A stretch of DNA of 54,855 nucleotides from Rhodoferax sp. Its GTDB lineage: Bacteria; Pseudomonadota; Gammaproteobacteria; Burkholderiales; Burkholderiaceae_C. The translations under genes and the position numbers were made by a program. The number at the start of each line of letters is the position of its first letter. The first letter of the stretch is position 1. Location of the stretch: NCBI GenBank assembly GCA_008015235.1, contig SSFF01000035.1, forward strand, positions 1 through 54,855. Direction: 5' to 3'. A model generated the notes under the pieces. The model ran no database searches, was not told the DNA's origin, and worked only from the letters and a program-made list of their open reading frames with translations. Positions 1-8,866 of the stretch are shown piece after piece.

Positions 1-2
1 AC

Positions 3-2252
3 GTCTCGCCCGGTATCTATGCCCGCGCCTACCTGGAAGGCCGCATCACCGAAGACCAGCTGATCAACTTCCGCCAGGAAGTGGACGGCAAGGGCCTGTC
101 CAGCTACCCCCACCCCAAGCTGATGCCCGGCTTCTGGCAGTTCCCCACCGTCAGCATGGGCCTGGGGCCGATGATGGCCATCTACCAGGCGCGCTTCCTG
201 AAATACCTGCACGCCCGTGGCATTGCCAACACCGAAAACCGCAAGGTCTGGGCCTTCATGGGCGACGGCGAGATGGACGAACCCGAATCGCTGGGTGCCA
301 TTGGTCTGGCAGCCCGCGAAGGTCTCGACAACCTGATCTTCGTGGTGAACTGCAACCTGCAGCGCCTGGACGGCCCGGTGCGTGGCAACGGCAAGATCAT
401 CCAGGAGCTGGAAGGCGAATTCCGCGGCTCCGGTTGGAACGTCATCAAGCTGATTTGGGGCAAGGGCTGGGACGAGCTGCTGGCGCGCGACAAGAGCGGC
501 AAGCTCAAGCAGCTCATGATGGAAACCCTGGACGGCGACTACCAGGCCATGAAGGCCAACGACGGCGCCTTCGTGCGCAAGAACTTCTTTGGCAAGTACC
601 CCGAAACGCTCAAGCTGGTCGAGCACATGACCGACGAAGAGGTGTTCGAACTGCGTCGCGGCGGTCACCAGCCTGAGAAGGTGTACGCCGCCTTCCACGC
701 CGCCCACAACACGAAAACTGGTCAACCCACCGTGCTGCTGGTCAAGACGGTCAAGGGCTATGGCATGGGCAAGGCCGGTGAAGGCAAGAACACCGTGCAC
801 CAGACCAAGAAGCTGTCCGACGAGGACATCAAGTACATCCGCGACCGCTTCGGCATTCCCATTCCCGACAGCCAGCTGGCCGACATTCCCTACTACAAGC
901 CGGCCGACGACACGCCGGAAATGCGCTACCTGCACGAGCGCCGCAAGGCGCTGGGCGGCTACCTGCCGCACCGCCGCGAAAAGGCTGATGAACATTTCAC
1001 CGTGCCGGCGCTGGAAACCTTCAAGGCTGTGTTGGAACCCACCGCAGAAGGCCGCGAAATCAGCACCACCCAGGCCTATGTGCGCTTCCTGACCCAGCTG
1101 CTGCGTGACCAGGCGCTGGGCCCGCGTGTGGTGCCCATCCTGGTGGACGAGGCTCGCACCTTCGGAATGGAAGGCCTGTTCCGCCAGATCGGTATCTACA
1201 ACCCCAAGGGCCAGATGTACACCCCGGTGGACAAGGACCAGGTGATGTACTACCGCGAAGACAAGGCCGGGCAGATTCTGCAAGAGGGCATCAACGAAGC
1301 CGGCGGCATGGCCAGCTGGATTGCTGCGGCCACCAGCTACAGCACCAGCAACCGCATCATGGTGCCGTTCTTCGTTTACTACTCCATGTTCGGCTTCCAG
1401 CGCATTGGCGACCTGGCCTGGGCGGCTGGCGACATGCAGGCGCGTGGCTTCCTGCTGGGTGGGACCTCCGGGCGCACCACACTCAACGGCGAAGGCCTGC
1501 AGCACGAGGACGGCCACAGCCACATCCTGGCCGGCACCATTCCGAACTGCATTTCCTACGACCCGACCTTTGCGCACGAAGTGGCAGTCATCCTGCACCA
1601 TGGCCTGAAGCGCATGGTGGAGAAGCAGGAAAACGTGTACTACTACATCACCCTGCTTAACGAAAACTACGCCATGCCGGGCCTGACCGCGGGCACCGAA
1701 GAGCAGATCATCAAGGGTATGTACCTGGCCAAGGAAGGCCCCAAGATGACACCGCGCGTGCAACTGCTGGGCAGCGGAACCATCCTGCGCGAAAGCCTGG
1801 CGGCCCAGGAGCTGCTGGCACTGGACTGGGGCGTGGGCTCCAACGTGTGGAGCTGCCCGAGCTTCAATGAACTGGCCCGCGACGGCCAGGACTGCGAGCG
1901 CTGGAACCTGCTGCACCCCGAAAACGAGCCGCGCGTGCCCTTTGTGGCCCAGCAGCTGGAAAAGCACACCGGCCCCGTGGTGTGTTCCACCGACTACATG
2001 AAGAACTACGGCGAACAGATCCGTGCCTTCATCCCCAAGGGCCGCAGCTACAAGGTGCTGGGCACCGACGGCTTTGGCCGCAGCGACTTCCGCTCCAAGC
2101 TGCGCGAGCACTTCGAGATCAACCGCCACTACATCGTGGTGGCCGCGCTCAAGGCCCTGGCCGACGAAGGTACGGTGCCCATGTCCAAGGTGAGCGAGGC
2201 GATTGCCAAGTACGGCATCAAGACCGAAGCCATCAACCCCCTGTACGCCTGA
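3..2252 (+). CDS. aceE: Pyruvate dehydrogenase E1 component, homodimeric type (5'-truncated by window)
   Basis: Thiamine-diphosphate-dependent decarboxylase that starts the cytoplasmic pyruvate dehydrogenase complex and reductively acetylates the lipoyl groups of E2. The reading frame is open from base 3 (VSPGIYARAYLEGR...), so the first visible ATG at 81 is internal; 749 residues are present and about 150 N-terminal residues lie outside. Visible motifs are SSYPHPKLMPGFWQFPTVSM and the ThDP/Mg signature starting GDGEMDEPES and ending NCNLQRLDGP. The C-terminal part (GTDGFGRSD, then REHFEINRHYIV) is typical of AceE. The stop at 2250-2252 is 22 bp before aceF, so the two are co-transcribed. The family assignment is secure; only the 5' end is unknown. 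Confidence 0.97.
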   Translation, partial: VSPGIYARAYLEGRITEDQLINFRQEVDGKGLSSYPHPKLMPGFWQFPTVSMGLGPMMAIYQARFLKYLHARGIANTENRKVWAFMGDGEMDEPESLGAIGLAAREGLDNLIFVVNCNLQRLDGPVRGNGKIIQELEGEFRGSGWNVIKLIWGKGWDELLARDKSGKLKQLMMETLDGDYQAMKANDGAFVRKNFFGKYPETLKLVEHMTDEEVFELRRGGHQPEKVYAAFHAAHNTKTGQPTVLLVKTVKGYGMGKAGEGKNTVHQTKKLSDEDIKYIRDRFGIPIPDSQLADIPYYKPADDTPEMRYLHERRKALGGYLPHRREKADEHFTVPALETFKAVLEPTAEGREISTTQAYVRFLTQLLRDQALGPRVVPILVDEARTFGMEGLFRQIGIYNPKGQMYTPVDKDQVMYYREDKAGQILQEGINEAGGMASWIAAATSYSTSNRIMVPFFVYYSMFGFQRIGDLAWAAGDMQARGFLLGGTSGRTTLNGEGLQHEDGHSHILAGTIPNCISYDPTFAHEVAVILHHGLKRMVEKQENVYYYITLLNENYAMPGLTAGTEEQIIKGMYLAKEGPKMTPRVQLLGSGTILRESLAAQELLALDWGVGSNVWSCPSFNELARDGQDCERWNLLHPENEPRVPFVAQQLEKHTGPVVCSTDYMKNYGEQIRAFIPKGRSYKVLGTDGFGRSDFRSKLREHFEINRHYIVVAALKALADEGTVPMSKVSEAIAKYGIKTEAINPLYA

Positions 2253-2274
2253 CCGGAACCGGAGACACAAGAAC

Positions 2275-3936
2275 ATGGCAACAATTGAAATCAAGGTTCC
2301 CGACATTGGCGACTTCGACGAGGTCGCGGTCATCGAGCTGCTGGTCAAGCCCGGCGACACCGTCAAGGCGGAACAAAGCCTGATTACTGTGGAGAGCGAC
2401 AAGGCCTCCATGGAGATCCCGTCCAGCCACGCCGGTGTCGTCAAGGCACTGCAGGTGAAGCTGGGCGACAAGGTGAAAGAGGGCTCGGTGGTGCTGTTGC
2501 TGGAGTCGGCCGATGCCGCAGCCGCAGCGCCTGCAGCCGCACCTGCGGCCCCGGCTTCTGCACCCAATCCGGCCCCAGCTGCCGTAGCTGCAGCGCAAGC
2601 AGCTCCTGTTTCTGTAGCGTCTTCCGGGCCCATTCAGGTGACCGTGCCCGACATTGGCGACTTCAAGGACGTGGCCGTGATCGAGCTGCTGGTGAAGGTG
2701 GGCGACACCGTCAAGGTGGAGCAAAGCCTCATCACCGTGGAGAGCGACAAGGCCTCCATGGAAATTCCGTCCAGCCACGCCGGTGTGGTCAAGGAAATCA
2801 AGGTCAAGCTCGGCGACACCGTCAACATTGGTGACCTGGTGCTGGTGCTCGAAGGTGCCGTAGCGGCCGTCGCAGCACCTGCAACCGCCTCTTCGGTGCA
2901 AAATACGACTCCAGCCCGCATAGATGCTGTGCAGTCTGCTCCTGTTTCTGTAGCGTCAGTGGCTGCTCCCGCACACAACCCCACCACGGCGCCCCTGGGC
3001 TTGCCCCACGCCAGCCCCTCGGTGCGCAAGTTCGCCCGCGAGCTGGGTGTGCCGCTGGCCGAAGTGAAAGGCTCCGGCCCCAAAGGCCGCATCACCCAGG
3101 CCGACGTGCAAGCCTTCACCAAGGCGGTGATGGGCGGCGCGGTGCAAACCGCCGCCATTGCCGCTGCCGCCAAGGCAGCACCCGCGGGTGGCGACGGTGC
3201 CGCGCTGGGCCTCATTCCCTGGCCCAAGGTGGACTTTGCCAAGTTCGGCCCCATCGAGCGCAAGGAACTGGGCCGCATCAAGAAGATCAGCGGCGCCAAC
3301 CTGCTGCGCAACGCCATCATGATTCCGGCCGTCACCAACCACGACGATGCCGACATCACCGACCTGGAAGCCTTTCGCGTTGCCACCAACAAGGAAAACG
3401 AGAAGAGCGGCATCAAGGTGACCATGCTGGCTTTCCTGATCAAGGCCTGCGTGGCTGCGCTCAAGAAGTACCCCGAGTTCAACAGCAGCCTCGACGGCGA
3501 CAGCTTGGTCTACAAGAACTACTGGCACATCGGCTTTGCCGCCGACACGCCCAACGGCCTGATGGTGCCGGTCATCAAGGACGCCGACAAGAAAGGCATC
3601 TTCCAGATCAGCCAGGAAATGTCGGAACTGGCCAAGAAGGCACGTGAAGGCAAGCTCAGCCCCGCCGAAATGTCGGGTGCCACCTTCACCATCTCTAGCC
3701 TGGGCGGCATTGGCGGGCGCTACTTCACACCCATCATCAACGCGCCCGAAGTGGCCATCCTGGGTGTGTGCAAGAGCACCATGGAGCCGGTGTGGGACGG
3801 CAAGGCCTTCCAGCCGCGCCTGATGTTGCCCTTGTCCCTGACCTGGGACCACCGCGTGATCGATGGTGCCGCTGCGGCCCGCTTCAACGTCTACCTGGGC
3901 CAGATCCTGGGTGACTTCCGCCGTGTACTGCTGTAA
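2275..3936 (+). CDS. aceF: Dihydrolipoamide acetyltransferase (E2), two lipoyl domains
   Basis: Core of the pyruvate dehydrogenase complex; moves the acetyl group from lipoyl-lysine to CoA. The ATG at 2275 is chosen because GGAG lies at 2261-2264 and the protein then begins MATIEIKVPDIGDF; upstream in-frame ATGs lie inside aceE. The product is 553 aa. Lipoyl domain 1 is about residues 2-76 (ESDKAS, lipoyl Lys43) and lipoyl domain 2 about 119-193 (Lys159). The E1/E3-binding domain is about 243-280 (ASPSVRKFARELGV), and the catalytic domain about 320-553 with DHRVIDG (His526, Asp530). Ala/Pro linkers follow each lipoyl domain; both contain a peptide encoded by a dispersed repeat (see the repeat entries). 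Only 9 bp separate it from lpd. Confidence 0.97.
   Translation: MATIEIKVPDIGDFDEVAVIELLVKPGDTVKAEQSLITVESDKASMEIPSSHAGVVKALQVKLGDKVKEGSVVLLLESADAAAAAPAAAPAAPASAPNPAPAAVAAAQAAPVSVASSGPIQVTVPDIGDFKDVAVIELLVKVGDTVKVEQSLITVESDKASMEIPSSHAGVVKEIKVKLGDTVNIGDLVLVLEGAVAAVAAPATASSVQNTTPARIDAVQSAPVSVASVAAPAHNPTTAPLGLPHASPSVRKFARELGVPLAEVKGSGPKGRITQADVQAFTKAVMGGAVQTAAIAAAAKAAPAGGDGAALGLIPWPKVDFAKFGPIERKELGRIKKISGANLLRNAIMIPAVTNHDDADITDLEAFRVATNKENEKSGIKVTMLAFLIKACVAALKKYPEFNSSLDGDSLVYKNYWHIGFAADTPNGLMVPVIKDADKKGIFQISQEMSELAKKAREGKLSPAEMSGATFTISSLGGIGGRYFTPIINAPEVAILGVCKSTMEPVWDGKAFQPRLMLPLSLTWDHRVIDGAAAARFNVYLGQILGDFRRVLL
2564..2619 (+). repeat. Dispersed ~57-bp repeat, copy A (in aceF linker 1)
   Basis: Begins CCAATCCGGCCCCAGC and ends GCAAGCAGCTCCTGTTTC then TGTAGC. 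It shares the order AATCC-CCAGC-GTA-GCAGCTCCTGTTT-TAGC with intergenic copies at 21664, 30840 and (reverse) 41192. It is read in frame as residues 97-115 of AceF (PNPAPAAVAAAQAAPVSVA), in the linker after lipoyl domain 1. Confidence 0.7.
2900..2955 (+). repeat. Dispersed ~57-bp repeat, copy B (in aceF linker 2)
   Basis: Contains ACTCCAGCCCGCATAGAT, the left core of the repeat, and then TCTGCTCCTGTTTCTGTAGC, the right core. Read in frame as AceF residues 209-227 (QNTTPARIDAVQSAPVSVA), in the linker between lipoyl domain 2 and the E1/E3-binding domain. It is in the same orientation and reading frame as copies A and C. Confidence 0.75.
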
Positions 3937-3945
3937 GGAATCAAG

Positions 3946-5802
3946 ATGGCCATCGTAGAAATCAAGGTTCCCGACATTGGCGACTTCGACGAAGTCGCGG
4001 TGATCGAACTGCTGGTCAAGGTGGGTGACACCATCAAGCCCGAGCAAAGCCTCATCACCGTGGAGAGCGACAAGGCCTCCATGGAAATCCCGTCCAGCCA
4101 GGGTGGGGTGGTCAAGGAGCTCAAGGTCAAGCTGGGCGACAAGGTGAAAGAAGGCTCGGTGGTGGTGCTGCTCGAAGCCGCCGCTGTGGCGGGCGATTCT
4201 GTGCCAAATCCGGATCCAGCCCGCGTATCTGCTGCCCAGGTAGCTCCTGTTTCTGTAGCAAATGTCGCGGCCCCTGCGGTAGGTTTGCCTGCACCTACAG
4301 CCTCCAGCTTCGGTGGCAGTGCCGATCTGGAGTGCGACTTGCTGGTGCTCGGTGGTGGTCCCGGCGGCTACTCGGCTGCCTTCCGCGCTGCCGACCTGGG
4401 CCTCAAGGTCGTGGTGGTGGAGCGCTATCCCACCCTGGGCGGCGTGTGCCTGAACGTGGGCTGCATCCCGTCCAAGGCGCTGCTGCACGTGGCCGCTGTT
4501 ATGGACGAAGTGAGTCACATGGCCGACCTGGGCGTGGACTTCGGCCAGCCCGTGGTCAATGTGGACAAGCTGCGCGGCCACAAGGAAAAGGTCATCGGTA
4601 AGCTGACCGGCGGCCTGGCCGCCATGGCCAAGATGCGCAAGGTCACCGTGGTGCGTGGCTACGGTGCCTTCGTCGGTGCCAACCATGTGGAAGTGGAAGA
4701 GACCACCGGTAGCGGCCAGGAAAAGACCGGCACCAAGAAGGTGGTGGCGTTCAAGCGCGCCATCATCGCTGCGGGCTCCCAAGCCGTGCGGTTGCCCTTC
4801 ATGCCCAATGACCCACGCGTGGTGGACAGCACAGGCGCTCTGGCGCTGAAGGAAGTTCCCAAACGCATGCTCATCCTGGGCGGCGGCATCATCGGCCTGG
4901 AAATGGGTACGGTGTACAGCACCCTCGGTGCCCGCCTGGACGTGGTGGAAATGATGGACGGCCTGATGCAGGGCGCCGACCGCGACCTGGTCAAGATCTG
5001 GCAGAAGATGAACGCCAAGCGCTTCGACAACATCATGCTCAAGACCAAGACCGTCTCCGGACGCGCCTTGCCTGAAGGCATTGAAGTGACGTTTGCGCCA
5101 GCAGAGGAGGGCGGCACCGCCCCCGCACCTCAGGTGTACGACCTGGTACTGCAGGCCGTGGGCCGCACGCCCAACGGCAAGAAGATCAGCGCCGAGAAGG
5201 CCGGTGTGGCAGTGACAGACCGTGGCTTCATCAACGTCGACATCCAGATGCGCACCAACGTGCCGCATATCTTTGCCATAGGCGACATCGTGGGCCAGCC
5301 CATGCTGGCGCAGACGGCGGAGCACGAGGCCCATGTAGCCGCAGAAGTGATCGCCGGTGAACTGCAAGGCAACGCCGAGCTGGCCGCCGCGGCCTTCAAC
5401 GCCCGCGTCATCCCCAGCGTGGCCTACACCGACCCGGAGGTGGCCTGGGTGGGCCTCACCGAAGACCAGGCCAAGGCGCAGGGCATCAAGGTCAAGAAGG
5501 GCCTGTTCCCATGGACCGCCTCCGGCCGCGCCATTGCCAACGGCCGCGACGAAGGCGTCACCAAACTGCTGTTTGATGACTCTCCCGAGGCCCACGGCCA
5601 CGGCAAGATCCTGGGCGGCGGCATGGTCGGTACCCATGCCGGCGACATGATCGGCGAGATCGCATTGGCGATTGAAATGGGTGCCGACGCAGTGGACATC
5701 GGCAAGACCATCCATCCGCATCCCACGCTGGGCGAAAGCATTGGCATGGCGGCAGAGATCGCGCATGGCAGTTGCACGGACGTGCCGCCGCAGCGCAAGT
5801 AA
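3946..5802 (+). CDS. lpd: Dihydrolipoamide dehydrogenase (E3) with N-terminal lipoyl domain
   Basis: FAD enzyme that reoxidises dihydrolipoyl groups and reduces NAD+, closing the pyruvate dehydrogenase cycle. The product is 618 aa, longer than the ~475-aa classical Lpd because of an N-terminal lipoyl domain (residues 2-76, Lys43) and an Ala/Pro linker to about residue 127. The flavoprotein core starts with LLVLGGGPGGYSAA. The redox-active disulfide is GGVCLNVGCIPSK (Cys168, Cys173), the second dinucleotide fold is LILGGGIIGLEMG, and the C-terminal catalytic pair is HPHPTLGE (His592, Glu597). The ATG at 3946 follows AAGGAATCAAG. The fused form is a known arrangement in betaproteobacteria and Neisseria. 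Confidence 0.97.
   Translation: MAIVEIKVPDIGDFDEVAVIELLVKVGDTIKPEQSLITVESDKASMEIPSSQGGVVKELKVKLGDKVKEGSVVVLLEAAAVAGDSVPNPDPARVSAAQVAPVSVANVAAPAVGLPAPTASSFGGSADLECDLLVLGGGPGGYSAAFRAADLGLKVVVVERYPTLGGVCLNVGCIPSKALLHVAAVMDEVSHMADLGVDFGQPVVNVDKLRGHKEKVIGKLTGGLAAMAKMRKVTVVRGYGAFVGANHVEVEETTGSGQEKTGTKKVVAFKRAIIAAGSQAVRLPFMPNDPRVVDSTGALALKEVPKRMLILGGGIIGLEMGTVYSTLGARLDVVEMMDGLMQGADRDLVKIWQKMNAKRFDNIMLKTKTVSGRALPEGIEVTFAPAEEGGTAPAPQVYDLVLQAVGRTPNGKKISAEKAGVAVTDRGFINVDIQMRTNVPHIFAIGDIVGQPMLAQTAEHEAHVAAEVIAGELQGNAELAAAAFNARVIPSVAYTDPEVAWVGLTEDQAKAQGIKVKKGLFPWTASGRAIANGRDEGVTKLLFDDSPEAHGHGKILGGGMVGTHAGDMIGEIALAIEMGADAVDIGKTIHPHPTLGESIGMAAEIAHGSCTDVPPQRK
4206..4262 (+). repeat. Dispersed ~57-bp repeat, copy C (in lpd linker)
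   Basis: AAATCCGGATCCAGCCCGCG at the left and GTAGCTCCTGTTTCTGTAGC at the right match the intergenic copies closely. Read in frame as Lpd residues 87-106 (PNPDPARVSAAQVAPVSVAN), immediately after the lipoyl domain. This is the best-preserved of the coding copies. Confidence 0.8.
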
Positions 5803-5860
5803 ATCGCAAGCCCAAAAGGGTTCAGGCGCTTGCAGTGAAAGTGCAAGCAGCCATGGAACG

Positions 5861-5899
5861 AAAAGCAGCCCGAACTGGTAACGGTTCGGGCTGCTTTTT
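5861..5899 (+). terminator. Rho-independent terminator after lpd
   Basis: A perfect 12-bp stem (AGCAGCCCGAAC at 5864-5875 pairing with GTTCGGGCTGCT at 5884-5895) has an 8-nt loop and is followed by TTTT. It lies 59 bp after the lpd stop and ends the aceE-aceF-lpd operon. A smaller hairpin (GCTTGCA / TGCAAGC, about 5828-5848) precedes it. Confidence 0.9.
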
Positions 5900-6095
5900 G
5901 CTTTGTTCCGTGGACAATCCCCGGTTCAGTCCATGGAAAGCGTAATCCCCCTTAGACTGTCCATGAGCGTGCTCAAACCGTGTGCCACTGCCTGGAGATG
6001 CTGCAGCGAGTTGCTTGGCTATCCCTTGCAGTGCATTTCATGGGGCAACGCGTATACATTTTCTCGGGCATACCCAAAACAGGACATCTGATCTC

Positions 6096-7892
6096 GTGAC
6101 AACACTCTGGCTGCCTTTGTTCAGGCCAAAGATGCCGACTTGGAGTTGGGTACTGCTGCTTTGCGCTTGGCTGGTGGCTGGTTGGGGTGCCGATGCGCAC
6201 GCGCGACAGCCCCTGACCGTGACAGCCAGCACGCAGCAGATGGATGCTTGGCCCGCGGTACAGGTTCTGGCAGAGGGAAGCCAGCCGCTGGCCTTGTCCG
6301 AGGTGTTGACCAGTGAAAAGGCCTTTGTTACCCCCGAAACTGCGTATGGAACGCTGGGGCTTAGCAAGGGACCGGTGTGGGTGCACATTCCGATCCGACT
6401 GGAGCCAGGGGCTGGAGGCCTCTGGATTCTGAACGTCAACTACCCGGTGCTGAATTCGGTGGAATTGCACCTGGTTCAGGGTGGACGTGTCTTGCATCAA
6501 CTTATCCAAGGCAACCTTGTACCGTTTGACCAGCGCAGCATCCCCACACCGTCGCATGCGTTCGATCTGGAGTTGCCCGATGGTGGCGAGGTCGATGTTT
6601 ACCTGCGAGTCAATCACCACGGGGCATTGATCCTGCCGACCTCGCTCCAGAAACCCAGTGTCTTTCACCGGGCGGCATTGGGCGAACAAATGCTGCAAGG
6701 CTTGTTGACCGGTCTTGCGCTGTGTCTGCTGGTCTACAGCCTGGGGCAATGGCTCATTCTGCGTGACCTGCTGTATGCGAAGTATGCGTTGCTGATAACC
6801 GGCAGCCTGCTGTTTTCGCTGTTGCACTTTGGTATTGGGGCCCAGTATGTCTGGAGCAACCTGCCCTGGGTTGAACTCCACATGTCGGGCCTGTCGGCCA
6901 TGATTGCCTCCACGGGGTCCTTCCTGTTCAATGAACATGCCATGCGCGGACCTGAGCTGAAGCCATGGATCGCGCGGACCATGAAGGCGGGTGCTGCATT
7001 CACCGCCTGTACCGGCTTGGCATTTGCACTGGACCTTATCTCCATCGATACCGTAACCACCATTACCAGCACCGTAGGGTTGGCCCCCGCGCTCTTGGCG
7101 GCTCCGGCTGCGTTGACCCGTGCACGGCGGGGAGATCCAATGGGGGGGTGGTTTTTCGTCGCCTGGATCAGCCACTTTGTGGCTGCGGCTGTTTTGGTCG
7201 AGGTCATCAAGGGCCGCGTTGGCGTGAACCCCTGGACCATGCACTCCTACCAGATTGGTGCCACGGTCGACATGCTGATTTTCCTTCGCATGCTGGGTTT
7301 GCGTACCCAAGCCCTGCACAACGCCATGCGCAATGCCTCGCTGGAGCAGGAGAACCTGCGGTCATTGGCACATACCGATCCGCTGACCACCTTGCTCAAT
7401 CGCCGCGGGCTTCATGCCAGCATGGGCTCGGTTGTGCAGTCGGCTACACCCGACAACATGGTGGCCGTGTGCATGCTGGATCTGGACGGATTCAAGCCCA
7501 TCAATGACATGCATGGCCATGACGTGGGGGACGAATTGTTGGTGGCCGTGGCAACCCGCCTGCGCAGTCTGGTGCGCAACAGCGATATCGTGGCGCGCCT
7601 CGGGGGTGACGAGTTCGTCGTCTTGTTCACCAATCTGCCCAACGCGCAGCAGGCTGCCGACATGGGCGACAAGTTACTGAGAGCGTTTTCAGACCCCTTT
7701 GTCCTGGCCAATGGAGCCGTCTGCAGGGTGGGGCTGACAGTGGGCTATGCAGTGGCTCCCGAAGATGGTCTGGATGCGAACATTCTGCTGCGCCAAGCCG
7801 ACGAAGCCATGTATGCAGGCAAAAATGCCGGCAAGCATTGCGTGCGGCGTTATGGCGACACCGCCAGTGCACAGGCCTTAGTTGTGGGCTGA
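6096..7892 (+). CDS. Membrane GGDEF diguanylate cyclase, 7TMR-DISM type
   Basis: Probable diguanylate cyclase making c-di-GMP in response to an extracytoplasmic signal. An N-terminal signal sequence (WSWVLLLCAWLVAGWGADAHA) precedes a periplasmic beta-rich domain resembling 7TMR-DISMED2. Several hydrophobic helices follow (about residues 190-380), then a GGDEF domain with GGDEF at 503-507. An RxxD inhibitory site (RNSD, 494-497) sits exactly five residues before it, so the enzyme looks active and product-inhibited. I chose GTG 6096 because AGGA is at 6081-6084; ATG 6132 (586 aa) is the main alternative. It resembles the minus-strand gene at 12865-14742 in layout. Confidence 0.88.
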   Translation: MTTLWLPLFRPKMPTWSWVLLLCAWLVAGWGADAHARQPLTVTASTQQMDAWPAVQVLAEGSQPLALSEVLTSEKAFVTPETAYGTLGLSKGPVWVHIPIRLEPGAGGLWILNVNYPVLNSVELHLVQGGRVLHQLIQGNLVPFDQRSIPTPSHAFDLELPDGGEVDVYLRVNHHGALILPTSLQKPSVFHRAALGEQMLQGLLTGLALCLLVYSLGQWLILRDLLYAKYALLITGSLLFSLLHFGIGAQYVWSNLPWVELHMSGLSAMIASTGSFLFNEHAMRGPELKPWIARTMKAGAAFTACTGLAFALDLISIDTVTTITSTVGLAPALLAAPAALTRARRGDPMGGWFFVAWISHFVAAAVLVEVIKGRVGVNPWTMHSYQIGATVDMLIFLRMLGLRTQALHNAMRNASLEQENLRSLAHTDPLTTLLNRRGLHASMGSVVQSATPDNMVAVCMLDLDGFKPINDMHGHDVGDELLVAVATRLRSLVRNSDIVARLGGDEFVVLFTNLPNAQQAADMGDKLLRAFSDPFVLANGAVCRVGLTVGYAVAPEDGLDANILLRQADEAMYAGKNAGKHCVRRYGDTASAQALVVG

Positions 7893-8092
7893 TCCAAACC
7901 CTGCGGGGCGCTGACTTCCCCGCACCGACGCCCGATACCGAAGAACGCCGTACGGGTTCGATGCCGTGCGTTGCAGTCGACCTCGGGCTGGTGTGGCCTG
8001 TGAGACTGGGAGCCTGACACAAATAGCCCCTTTGATGGGGTAATCCTGTCGTACGATCCTGTATTTCCCACCAGCCACTCTGGAGAGACGCC

Positions 8093-8644
8093 ATGTCCAA
8101 AGAACACAAAGCTTCCCGCCACCACCCCGTCTTGGTGGTCCTGCATTGGTTGACCGGTGCCATGCTGTTGCTCGCGCTGGTGATGGGAACATTTGCCCTG
8201 GCCCCCATTCCTCTGGATGCACCCAACAAGATCGGTGCCCTGCGTGGCCACATGACGTTTGGCGTGTTGTTGGGCGCCCTGATGCTGGTACGCCTGCTGG
8301 TGCATGTCCTGACCGTCAAGAACGTTGAGCCCACGCCCAGCAGCGGCAGCGCCGCCAAGGACGCGTTGGCCAAGTGGGTCCACGGGGGGGTGTACCTGCT
8401 GGTTTTCGCCATGGTGGCCAGCGGCATGGCCATGTCCCTGATGACGGGTTTGCCCGATGTGGTGTTTGGCCCGGCTGGTGGCGTGGTGCCAAGCAATCTG
8501 CGCGAGGTGGCGCCACGCCTGGCCCACGGATGGATTGCCAAGGGCATTGCCGTGCTGGTGGTGCTGCATGTGGCAGGGGCCTTGATGCGCCATTTCGTCA
8601 ACAAGGATGGCACCATGGGACGCATGTGGTTCGGCAAGCGCTGA
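8093..8644 (+). CDS. Cytochrome b561 family protein
   Basis: 183-aa inner-membrane di-heme b-type cytochrome family protein with four hydrophobic helices. Such proteins pass electrons between quinol and periplasmic or membrane partners. Candidate heme-ligand histidines lie in each helix region: VVLHWLTG, GHMTFG, KWVHGGVYLL and VVLHVAGALMRH. GGAGAG at 8082-8087 supports the ATG at 8093. It stands alone, with a 200-bp leader and its own terminator. The leader holds a TGCGGGG / CCCCGCA hairpin (about 7902-7925) without a T-run. The physiological partner cannot be named from the sequence. Confidence 0.88.
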   Translation: MSKEHKASRHHPVLVVLHWLTGAMLLLALVMGTFALAPIPLDAPNKIGALRGHMTFGVLLGALMLVRLLVHVLTVKNVEPTPSSGSAAKDALAKWVHGGVYLLVFAMVASGMAMSLMTGLPDVVFGPAGGVVPSNLREVAPRLAHGWIAKGIAVLVVLHVAGALMRHFVNKDGTMGRMWFGKR

Positions 8645-8665
8645 AATACAGCCATCTCGTCCACC

Positions 8666-8707
8666 ATGCAAAAAGCCCGGGTAGGAAACTACCCGGGCTT
8701 TTTGCAT
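8666..8707 (+). terminator. Rho-independent terminator after cytochrome b561 gene
   Basis: A perfect 19-bp stem: ATGCAAAAAGCCCGGGTAG (8666-8684), loop GAAA, and its exact complement at 8689-8707, which contains a T5 run. The stem has A and T runs on both sides, so it could stop transcription from either strand. Confidence 0.92.
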
Positions 8708-8866
8708 GGGAACTGTGAACATTCAGGTTGGAACCTATTGCATTCATTGAAAAAGGCAATCGATCACTAAGACGGTATTACGTTTAGCTAATCTACACTG
8801 GCTCTGCAACCTGGCCAGCCAGCTCGCTTGCACATCAGTTTGACGTTGTAAGAATAAGGAGCCTCT

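Larger units (their letters stand above)
2278..4173 (+). repeat. Three near-identical lipoyl-domain segments (2278-2502, 2629-2853, 3949-4173)
   Basis: The lipoyl domains of aceF (two) and lpd (one) are about 75 codons each and nearly identical. All share VPDIGDF, VAVIELLVK and LITVESDKASMEIPSS. The first aceF copy and the lpd copy are closest, both with KVPDIGDFDEVAVIELLVK at the start and KLGDKVKEGSVV at the end. The similarity is visible in the DNA as well as the protein, which fits duplication or gene conversion within the operon. Confidence 0.85.

Noticed and set aside
2956..5766. Very long minus-strand open frame (936 codons) opposite aceF and lpd
   Set aside because: It is a high-GC shadow of two certain genes; its translation is His/Gly/Val-rich with no domain motif, and it has no ribosome-binding site.
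8740..8866. Sigma-28 (FliA) promoter before the chemoreceptor gene
   Set aside because: No convincing TAAA-N15-GCCGATAA pair was found in the 222-bp leader.
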